DNA from: Synechococcales cyanobacterium PMM_0003
GTDB taxonomy: Bacteria > Cyanobacteriota > Cyanobacteriia > Pseudanabaenales > Pseudanabaenaceae
NCBI GenBank assembly: GCA_949128015.1
Contig: CASBRC010000080.1
Span: 1 to 5,941, forward strand
Reading direction: 5' to 3'
DNA length: 5,941 nt
The translations under genes were made by a program, and so were the position numbers. The notes beneath the pieces are model-generated. The model had not been told where the DNA came from, searched no databases, and saw nothing but the letters and a program-made list of their open reading frames with translations. Of the stretch, positions 1-5,197 are shown piece by piece; position 1 is the stretch's first letter; every line of letters starts with the position of its first letter.

Positions 1-6
1 ATTAGG

Positions 7-73
7 TACAACAAAGCCCAAAAAGCTGTGGCGCACGCTGCGCGTGCGCCACAGCTTTTTGGGCTTTGTTGTA
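7..73. repeat. Perfect 32-bp palindromic repeat with TGC loop
   Basis: Positions 7-38 are the exact reverse complement of 42-73, separated only by the three bases TGC (39-41). The outer part is AT-richer (ACAACAAAGCCC at 9-19, mirrored by GGGCTTTGTTGT at 61-72), and the core is GC-rich (GCTGTGGCGCACGC at 25-38). There is no coding potential. Perfect symmetry over 32 bp suggests either a dispersed palindromic repeat of the REP or MITE type or recent formation. No target-site duplication is evident beside it. It lies 120 bp upstream of uvrA and ends whatever lies to the left of the window. Confidence 0.9.
20..60. terminator. Likely bidirectional intrinsic terminator core of the palindrome
   Basis: The centre of the palindrome is a 14-bp GC-rich stem (25-38 with 42-55) and a 3-nt loop. 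It is preceded by AAAAA (20-24) and followed by TTTTT (56-60). On either strand this gives a strong hairpin followed directly by a U tract, the classical Rho-independent terminator layout. It could stop transcription entering from the left before uvrA. It could also stop leftward transcription. Function is inferred from structure only. Confidence 0.5.
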
Positions 74-104
74 TTACGTCTACCTAGTTGAATGGTGGAC
101 GTAA
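74..104. repeat. 11-bp inverted repeat next to the large palindrome
   Basis: Positions 74-84 (TTACGTCTACC) pair with 94-104 (GGTGGACGTAA) with one G-T wobble across 81/97 and a 9-nt loop. The hairpin begins at the base after the 7-73 palindrome, so the two may be parts of one repeat unit. It is not followed by a T run, so a terminator role is unlikely. It lies upstream of any plausible uvrA promoter. Confidence 0.45.
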
Positions 105-144
105 GGACTCAAGCCATAAAAACAAAAACAACTCTGCGATCGCA

Positions 145-150
145 TACAAT
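145..150 (+). promoter_or_regulatory. Candidate -10 box for uvrA
   Basis: TACAAT at 145-150 fits a sigma-70 type -10 hexamer and would place transcription start roughly 35 nt before the uvrA start codon. No convincing -35 hexamer lies 16-18 bp upstream, where the sequence is A-rich (about 116-130). I saw no cyanobacterial LexA-type box in the leader. This is a weak single-element prediction. Confidence 0.25.
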
Positions 151-193
151 AGCAACAAATCTTTACGCTAGCTAAAGCATAAGTTGCGATCGC

Positions 194-3067
194 ATGCCAG
201 ACCATACCCATATTCACGTTAGGGGTGCTAGACAGCACAATCTCAAGAATGTTGATCTTACAATTCCTCGCGATCGCCTGATCGTATTTACAGGTGTATC
301 TGGCTCTGGCAAATCATCGCTCGCCTTTGATACGATTTTTGCGGAAGGTCAGCGTCGCTATGTCGAGTCGCTGAGTGCTTATGCACGGCAATTTTTAGGA
401 CAAGTCGATAAGCCCGATGTGGACTACATCGAAGGATTGAGTCCCGCGATTTCTATTGACCAAAAATCAACTTCTCATAATCCACGCTCGACTGTGGGGA
501 CAGTTACCGAGATTTATGATTATTTGCGGTTGCTGTTTGGTCGTGCAGGCTCGCCGCACTGTCCGATTTGCGATCGCAATATTGCACCCCAGACGATCGA
601 TCGGATGGTGGACTCGATCATGGAGTTAGGCGATCGCACTCGGTTTCAATTACTTGCGCCAGTGATTCGTGGTAAAAAGGGAACCCATAAAAAATTATTG
701 GCAAGTTTAGGTGCAGAAGGGTTTGCGCGGGTTCGAGTGGATGGAGAAGTGCGAGAACTCAGCGACAATATTGAGCTAGATAAGAACAAGCTGCATGATA
801 TTGAAATTGTGGTTGATCGCTTGATGCGTAAAGACGACATTCAAGAGCGTTTAACTGATTCTTTGGCGACTTGTTTAAAGAGGGCGGAAGGAATTGCGAT
901 GGTGGAGATTTTGCCATCATCCGCAGACCCGATTTCAACTGAAAAAGAAAGCAATATGCTTACTTTTTCAGAAAATTTTGCTTGTCCTGAGCATGGGGCG
1001 GTAATGGAAGAGTTATCGCCGCGCATGTTCTCGTTTAACTCTCCCTATGGTGCTTGTCCAGCCTGTCACGGTTTAGGTAGTGTCAAAACCTTTAATCCTG
1101 AATTACTAGTTCCCGATCCATCGCTGCCAGTTTACGCCGCGATCGCACCTTGGGCAGACAAAACCCATACCTATTACATTTCACTTTTATCTAGTGTTGG
1201 CGAGTATGCAGGTTTTGAGATCACGACACCTTGGGAAAAGCTCTCCCAGTCTCAGGTTGACATTATTCTGCATGGTACAACCGAGAAGATTTTAATTAAA
1301 CCTGACTCGCTTTATCGCGATCGCAGTGAGGGATATTACAAACGTTACGAAGGTGCGATCGCAATTCTTGAGCAGCAATATAAGGAGGCTGGAGAATCGC
1401 AAAAGCAGAAACTAGAAAACTATCTGATCGAGCAACCCTGCGCCGCTTGTGAAGGGAAAAGATTAAAACCAGAATCTCTCGCCGTTCGGATTGGTGGTTA
1501 TAACATTATTGAGTTTGTTGCAGTTCCAATTGGGACTTGTCGCGACCGCTTAAAAAATCTCGATCTTGATCATCGGACAAGACAGATCGGCGATCGGGTT
1601 TTGCAAGAAATTGAAGCCAGATTACAATTTTTACTTGATGTCGGCTTGGACTACCTCACCCTCGATCGCTCCACCATGTCTCTCTCTGGCGGTGAAGCGC
1701 AACGGATTCGCCTTGCTACGCAGATTGGTTCAGGCTTAACAGGAGTTCTCTATGTGCTTGATGAGCCGAGCATCGGACTACATCAACGCGATAACTCTCG
1801 GCTTCTCGCAACTTTAACCAAACTTCGCGATCTGGGTAATACTCTGATCGTCGTCGAACATGACGAAGAAACGATCCGTGCTGCTGATTATCTTGTGGAC
1901 ATTGGACCTGGTGCTGGTGTCCATGGTGGTAGGGTTGTCGCGCAGGGGAACGTTAAGGATATTGAAGAACATCCTGAATCTCTCACTGGCGCGTATTTAT
2001 CCAAGCGCAAACAGATCCATACGCCATCAGAACGTCGCGAAGGGAATGGAAAGTATCTGGAAATCTGTAATGCTTATCTAAACAACCTTAAACATGTCAA
2101 TGTCAAACTCCCTTTAGGAAAGCTCGTTTGCATTACAGGTGTATCAGGCTCAGGAAAATCCACTCTCATTAACGATATTCTCCATAATTCGCTGGATCAC
2201 CATTTTTCGCGCAAAGTCCCAGCTCCAAAAGGGATTGATGAGATCAAGGGATTAAGCGCTCTAGATAAATTTATCGTCATCGACCAATCACCAATCGGAC
2301 GCACTCCGCGTTCTAATGCCGCAACTTATACAGGGCTTTTTGATGTCATTCGTGAAACTTTTGCGCTGACAACTGCCGCTAAAACTAGGGGCTACAAAGC
2401 TGGGCAGTTCTCTTTTAATGTCAAAGGTGGACGCTGTGAAGCTTGCTCTGGGCAAGGTGTGAATATTATTTCGATGAATTTCTTACCTGATGTCTATGTA
2501 CAGTGTGATGTCTGTAAAGGCGCAAGGTATAACCGCGAAACTCTACAAGTGAAGTACAAAGAGAAGACGATCGCTGATGTACTAGATATGACCATCGAAG
2601 AAGCGATGCATTTCTTTGAGAATATTCCTTCAGCCCATACGAAGTTAGGAATGCTGGTGGATGTTGGCTTAGGCTATGTGCGTCTTGGTCAGTCTGCGCC
2701 AACGCTCTCAGGTGGTGAAGCGCAACGAGTGAAGCTAGCAACGGAACTTGCGCGTCGGGCTACGGGCAAAACTCTGTATCTAATCGATGAGCCGACAACG
2801 GGTTTAAGCTTTTATGATGTGCATAAGTTATTGGATGTGATGCAACGCCTTGTCGATAAAGGCAATAGCATCATCACGATTGAGCATAATCTGGATGTGA
2901 TTCGTTGTGCGGATTGGGTGATTGATCTTGGTCCTGAGGGAGGCGATCGCGGTGGTGAAGTCGTCGCTGAGGGTACACCTGAGCAGGTGGCTAAGGTGAA
3001 GAAGTCTTATACGGGCAAATATCTCAAGCAGGTTTTATCAGAATATCCTCGCTCTGTAATTTCTTGA
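194..3067 (+). CDS. uvrA: UvrABC excinuclease subunit A (UvrA)
   Basis: This is the DNA-damage recognition ATPase of nucleotide excision repair. It dimerises, scans DNA, loads UvrB and is then released. The 957 residues are complete (the family is about 940). The first ABC module has Walker [10 protein letters not shown] (34-42), signature [13 protein letters not shown] (497-509), Walker [14 protein letters not shown] (518-530) and the switch His in VVEHD (553-557). The second has Walker [10 protein letters not shown] (649-657), signature [13 protein letters not shown] (838-850), Walker [12 protein letters not shown] (861-871) and IEHN (896-899). Zinc motifs are CPIC (123-126) with CAAC (416-419), CPEH (264-267) with CPAC (288-291), and CEAC (748-751) with CDVC (771-774). 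The UvrB-binding and insertion region lies roughly at 130-270. The start is fixed by the family N-terminus ([13 protein letters not shown]) and by an in-frame TAA at 173-175. No Shine-Dalgarno is present: a HIP1 octamer occupies 186-193. It appears monocistronic and converges with the next gene. Confidence 0.98.
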   Translation: MPDHTHIHVRGARQHNLKNVDLTIPRDRLIVFTGVSGSGKSSLAFDTIFAEGQRRYVESLSAYARQFLGQVDKPDVDYIEGLSPAISIDQKSTSHNPRSTVGTVTEIYDYLRLLFGRAGSPHCPICDRNIAPQTIDRMVDSIMELGDRTRFQLLAPVIRGKKGTHKKLLASLGAEGFARVRVDGEVRELSDNIELDKNKLHDIEIVVDRLMRKDDIQERLTDSLATCLKRAEGIAMVEILPSSADPISTEKESNMLTFSENFACPEHGAVMEELSPRMFSFNSPYGACPACHGLGSVKTFNPELLVPDPSLPVYAAIAPWADKTHTYYISLLSSVGEYAGFEITTPWEKLSQSQVDIILHGTTEKILIKPDSLYRDRSEGYYKRYEGAIAILEQQYKEAGESQKQKLENYLIEQPCAACEGKRLKPESLAVRIGGYNIIEFVAVPIGTCRDRLKNLDLDHRTRQIGDRVLQEIEARLQFLLDVGLDYLTLDRSTMSLSGGEAQRIRLATQIGSGLTGVLYVLDEPSIGLHQRDNSRLLATLTKLRDLGNTLIVVEHDEETIRAADYLVDIGPGAGVHGGRVVAQGNVKDIEEHPESLTGAYLSKRKQIHTPSERREGNGKYLEICNAYLNNLKHVNVKLPLGKLVCITGVSGSGKSTLINDILHNSLDHHFSRKVPAPKGIDEIKGLSALDKFIVIDQSPIGRTPRSNAATYTGLFDVIRETFALTTAAKTRGYKAGQFSFNVKGGRCEACSGQGVNIISMNFLPDVYVQCDVCKGARYNRETLQVKYKEKTIADVLDMTIEEAMHFFENIPSAHTKLGMLVDVGLGYVRLGQSAPTLSGGEAQRVKLATELARRATGKTLYLIDEPTTGLSFYDVHKLLDVMQRLVDKGNSIITIEHNLDVIRCADWVIDLGPEGGDRGGEVVAEGTPEQVAKVKKSYTGKYLKQVLSEYPRSVIS

Positions 3068-3086
3068 ATTGCGATCGCAGTTCAAG
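3063..3086. repeat. Imperfect palindrome with HIP1 core over the uvrA stop
   Basis: CTTGAA (3063-3068) pairs with TTCAAG (3081-3086) around a central GCGATCGC (3071-3078), with one T-G wobble (3069/3080). It spans the uvrA stop codon. No T tract follows, so it could stabilise the mRNA 3' end but is a poor intrinsic terminator. Part of the symmetry comes simply from HIP1 being palindromic. Confidence 0.3.
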
Positions 3087-3162
3087 GCGGAGATTTTGAG
3101 GTAACGCGGTAATTGATGCGATCGTTGATTTTCTCCTACTTATGCTTACCTACTTATCCATG

Positions 3163-3182
3163 AACTTATTGTCATAAGTTTT
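3163..3182. terminator. Weak candidate terminator hairpin between convergent genes
   Basis: AACTTAT (3163-3169) pairs with ATAAGTT (3174-3180) over a 4-nt loop. On the plus strand it runs into TTTT (3179-3182). The stem is AT-rich and short, and it overlaps the stop codon of the minus-strand gene. It is the only hairpin-plus-T arrangement I see in the 104-bp convergent gap, so it is a possible but weak end point for uvrA transcription. Confidence 0.25.
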
Positions 3183-4194
3183 GCATATCAAGTTTTAAGA
3201 AACGATCCACGGCTTGATACATCCAATAGAGTGGCATTTTGGGATCGGCATTGGTTTTCTGAAAACCTAGAGCTTTGGCTAGTTCTGCATAACTGGGATG
3301 GATGATTAATGTATACATATCCCACAGGTTCGGAAAATCATGCCGAATTATTTTGAGCGTTTGTAGTGCATCAAGCAGTAGCGATATTTGTGTCTCTTGG
3401 CGATATTCACTATCGATTACCCAACTTCTCACAAAAATAGACCGACAAGTTTCATCTCCCGCCAAAGCCATTTGAAATGGATCGACATCTGAAACTTGAC
3501 TCAAATGTAGTCCTTGACTGGGATGCTCAAAGAATTTAATTTCTGACTCGCGTTTAGTGGGATAGAACGCATAAAATCCAACAGGATTTTGATTGTCACT
3601 GCGGCGTAATACTCGTAATCCAGTTGCATATTGGCTTGCCCAATCGCGAAGGATATTGGCAATGCGATAGGTGACAGCATCATTGTTGCGGTTGAGCCAA
3701 TTGTAGTTACTCGCTAATAAATTGGCGACTGGAACTGCATCACTACGCGGATCGAAAGCATCGATCGCAAAACTGACATTTGCATCTTTGCGATCGCCCT
3801 TGAGTAACTCAGGTAGTAATTGAATTTTAATTTGGGTGCAGTTGCCGTCAAACTGTTTTTGAATTAGTCCCAAATCAACGAGCTTATTGAGCATCATCCC
3901 CGCCGAGCGATCGCCGCCACGATCGCGATCGTTATAAAACACATCTGAGGCTTCGAGACAACTACATTCCACCCATCCTTGGGGAAAAGCTAACTCAGTA
4001 ATTGGTGGTTTCGGGAGTACCTTTCTCGCTTGGCAATCTTTCAAAAATAAATAGAGCGCTAGTCGCACAAAGCAGTCGGCTCTGCGCCGCGTCATCCCGA
4101 TCCGTTGCAGCAGTAAGTTTACATAATGCTGCTGTCGCGATGAGGGAAGCCACTGCTCAAGGGCTTCAGGGCGAAATGTTGGTGATATGGACAT
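3172..4194 (-). CDS. Conserved cyanobacterial protein, winged-helix-like plus GNAT-like halves
   Basis: A 340-residue soluble protein with no signal peptide or membrane segment. I recognise it as a type conserved in cyanobacteria but know no assigned function. Residues about 27-128 look like a winged helix: helix RADCFVRLALYLFLK (38-52), helix LEASDVFYN (80-88), candidate recognition helix RSAGMMLNKLVDLGLI (96-111), then a strand-wing-strand QKQFDGNCTQIKIQL (112-126). Residues about 190-315 resemble a GNAT acyltransferase fold: strands VLRRSD and VGFYAFY (195-211), a core strand plus long helix FVRSWVIDSEYRQETQISLLLDAL shape (254-278), and YTLIIHPSYAELAKALGF (294-311). The conserved-looking tail is LYWMYQAVDRFLKLD (322-336). 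I chose the start at MSISPTF because the 31 extra residues of a longer frame (ATG near 4287) are encoded in the leader and in a mobile element. No clear ribosome binding site is seen. The domain calls are pattern-based inference. Confidence 0.8.
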   Translation of the reverse strand: MSISPTFRPEALEQWLPSSRQQHYVNLLLQRIGMTRRRADCFVRLALYLFLKDCQARKVLPKPPITELAFPQGWVECSCLEASDVFYNDRDRGGDRSAGMMLNKLVDLGLIQKQFDGNCTQIKIQLLPELLKGDRKDANVSFAIDAFDPRSDAVPVANLLASNYNWLNRNNDAVTYRIANILRDWASQYATGLRVLRRSDNQNPVGFYAFYPTKRESEIKFFEHPSQGLHLSQVSDVDPFQMALAGDETCRSIFVRSWVIDSEYRQETQISLLLDALQTLKIIRHDFPNLWDMYTLIIHPSYAELAKALGFQKTNADPKMPLYWMYQAVDRFLKLDMQNL

Positions 4195-4226
4195 ATTAGA
4201 TACCAATGAGAACAGCGCCAACTTAA

Positions 4227-4246
4227 CAAGGTGCTTAAGCGCCTTG
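4227..4246. repeat. 9-bp inverted repeat upstream of the minus-strand gene
   Basis: CAAGGTGCT (4227-4235) pairs with AGCGCCTTG (4238-4246) with one G-T wobble and a 2-nt spacer (TA). It lies 33 bp upstream of the chosen start of the leftward gene and 15 bp from the mobile element. The position suits an operator or a leader hairpin. No T run follows on either strand, so it is not a terminator. Confidence 0.35.
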
Positions 4247-4261
4247 TCTGCGTTCAATAAA

Positions 4262-4413
4262 ATAGGACTTACGCAGTAGCCCTGCACTCAAGTGCGGGCT
4301 AAAAGCTCAAACCCGTTGAAACGGGTTAATTATTAGTATTCTGTAGTCCACTTCAGTGGACTTGAGCTTTTAGCCAAGAACTTGAGTTCTTGGTTTATTT
4401 GCGTAAGTCCTAT
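4262..4413. mobile_element. MITE-like element with 14-bp terminal inverted repeats
   Basis: ATAGGACTTACGCA (4262-4275) is the exact reverse complement of 4400-4413, giving a 152-bp non-coding element. The ends can be read as GGACTTACGCA...TGCGTAAGTCC flanked by TA, the target duplication typical of Tc1/mariner-IS630 transposons. No longer direct duplication is clear. The GGACTTACGCA end is familiar to me from cyanobacterial insertion sequences, though I cannot name the parent. Inside are four hairpins: 4278-4300 (one bulge), 4310-4327 (7 bp, loop TGAA), 4345-4362 (8 bp, loop TC) and 4374-4393 (9 bp, loop TG). A long-range 14-bp pairing (4297-4310 with 4362-4375) encloses the middle two. It needs a transposase in trans. 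Confidence 0.8.
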
Positions 4414-4418
4414 AAATA
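4390..4418 (+). promoter_or_regulatory. Possible outward promoter at the right end of the MITE
   Basis: TTGGTT (4390-4395) and TAAATA (4413-4418) are 17 bp apart and point toward the ynbA-like gene. The -35 lies in the last internal hairpin, and the -10 is formed at the junction of the terminal repeat with flanking DNA. Both boxes are imperfect, so this is only a candidate. A transcript from it would have a leader of about 130 nt. Confidence 0.22.
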
Positions 4419-4521
4419 TAGCAAGCTTTTATAAAAAACTTCGCCCTACTTCGATCTACTTCTTCAAGCTTCGAGGCGATCGCACTTTACTCGCTCAACT
4501 CATTCTCATTACAGGGGTACA

Positions 4522-4560
4522 GGCTACATGATTAGCCCATGAGTTTTCGGAGAGGCTAAT
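4522..4560 (+). promoter_or_regulatory. Possible start-sequestering hairpin before ynbA-like gene
   Basis: ATTAGCC (4531-4537) can pair with GGCTAAT (4554-4560), which contains the end of the ribosome binding site and the first two bases of the start codon. The same ATTAGCC segment can instead pair through TAGCC (4533-4537) with an upstream GGCTA (4522-4526). These pairings exclude each other, so the leader could switch between a closed and an open start. The stems are only 7 and 5 bp, so this may be chance. Confidence 0.25.
4549..4555 (+). promoter_or_regulatory. Ribosome binding site of ynbA-like gene
   Basis: GGAGAGG lies 3 nt before the ATG at 4559, or 6 nt counting from its GGAG part. 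It is a purine-rich Shine-Dalgarno that supports this start, and the protein begins exactly where YnbA-type proteins do. Confidence 0.6.
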
Positions 4561-5197
4561 GGTTTCAATTTATCAGAGCAAAACAGCATTTCAAAATCAA
4601 CTTCGTCCGTTAGTGAACCAATTGGCAGCTTGGCAAATTTCTCCAAATCAAGTTACAGGATCGGCAATTTTATTGTCGGCAGCAACGGGACTAGCACTTG
4701 TGTTAAGCACGCAATTTGTTATTCCTTTCTTTCCGACGACTCAATGGGTTTTATTATCACTGCCGATTGTCTTATTGGCACGAATGGCGCTTAATGCCAT
4801 TGATGGAATGCTTGCCCGCGAACATAGTCAGACGACTAAATTTGGTTGCATTCTCAATGAGATGGGAGATGTCTTGTCTGATATTGGACTGTACCTACCA
4901 TTTAGTCTGATTTCGGGCGTTTCTGCTCCTTTGGTTGTAGGGATTGTGATTTTTGCGATCGCATCGGAAATGGTTGGAGTCTTAGGTTATGAAATCGACC
5001 ATAAACGTCACTACGAAGGACCAATGGGTAAAAGCGATCGCGCTTTTGTATTTGGCTTAATCGGCTTGTTACTGGGAATAGGAATCGCGCCAACTCAATG
5101 GCTAACCATCCTTTTGAGTGGAGTGATTTTTCTTCAGATTTGGACAATTATCAATCGCGTTCAAGGAATGCTTCAGGAGGTTGAATCATGGACATAA
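4559..5197 (+). CDS. ynbA: YnbA-like CDP-alcohol phosphatidyltransferase
   Basis: This 212-residue integral membrane protein belongs to the CDP-alcohol phosphatidyltransferase family, which moves a phosphatidyl group from a CDP-lipid to an alcohol at the inner face of the membrane. The classical motif is D-x2-DG-x2-AR-x8-G-x3-D-x3-D. Here it reads N79-x2-D82-G83-x2-A86-R87-x8-G96-x3-N100-x3-D104. The first and third Asp are Asn, while D82 and D104 are kept, and another Asp follows at 108. From memory, E. coli YnbA has the same pattern (NALDGMLARE, then LNETGDVISD) and a matching GKSDRA segment (here 157-162). About six hydrophobic segments fit: 32-55, 62-78, 105-118, 121-145, 162-177 and 180-199. 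It overlaps the CdsA-like gene by 10 nt. The natural alcohol acceptor is unknown to me. Family membership is secure; orthology to YnbA is likely, not proven. Confidence 0.85.
   Translation: MVSIYQSKTAFQNQLRPLVNQLAAWQISPNQVTGSAILLSAATGLALVLSTQFVIPFFPTTQWVLLSLPIVLLARMALNAIDGMLAREHSQTTKFGCILNEMGDVLSDIGLYLPFSLISGVSAPLVVGIVIFAIASEMVGVLGYEIDHKRHYEGPMGKSDRAFVFGLIGLLLGIGIAPTQWLTILLSGVIFLQIWTIINRVQGMLQEVESWT
5175..5180 (+). promoter_or_regulatory. Consensus Shine-Dalgarno that fixes the ynbB-like start
   Basis: AGGAGG sits 7 nt before the ATG at 5188, inside the end of the ynbA-like coding sequence. This perfect spacing decides the start of the downstream gene. Together with the 10-nt overlap it points to translational coupling. 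Confidence 0.8.

Larger units (their letters stand above)
4195..4558. other. Divergent intergenic control region
   Basis: This 364-bp stretch separates the leftward unknown gene from the rightward lipid-gene pair, so it should hold promoters for both. It contains an imperfect palindrome (4227-4246), the MITE-like element (4262-4413), a HIP1 site (4476-4483) and a hairpin over the ynbA-like start. Between 4414 and 4521 I see no convincing gene or RNA. An AT-rich run (TTTTATAAAAAA, 4427-4438) could serve as a -10 region but has no good -35 partner. Confidence 0.6.

Noticed and set aside
74..193. Search for a LexA (SOS) operator before uvrA
   Set aside because: No sequence resembling the cyanobacterial or E. 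coli LexA box was found. Damage regulation cannot be claimed from this leader.
2466..2741. Open frame of 91 codons on the minus strand inside uvrA
   Set aside because: It lies wholly opposite the conserved second ABC module and has no recognisable domain. It is a coding-strand shadow.
4002..4199. Open frame of 65 codons on the plus strand opposite the unknown protein
   Set aside because: It is antisense to the conserved reading frame, with an Ala/Ser-rich composition typical of shadow frames.
4195..4287. 31-codon N-terminal extension of the minus-strand gene, starting with MQGYC
   Set aside because: Its first codons lie in the mobile element and the rest in a hairpin-bearing leader. The family-like sequence begins at MSISPTF (4194).
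4446..4465. CTACTTC repeated with a 10-bp period
   Set aside because: Only two imperfect units are present, too few to be a repeat array or an iteron set.
4902..5147. Open frame of 81 codons on the minus strand inside the ynbA-like gene
   Set aside because: It lies opposite a well-supported membrane protein and its sequence is low-complexity and basic, with no family resemblance.
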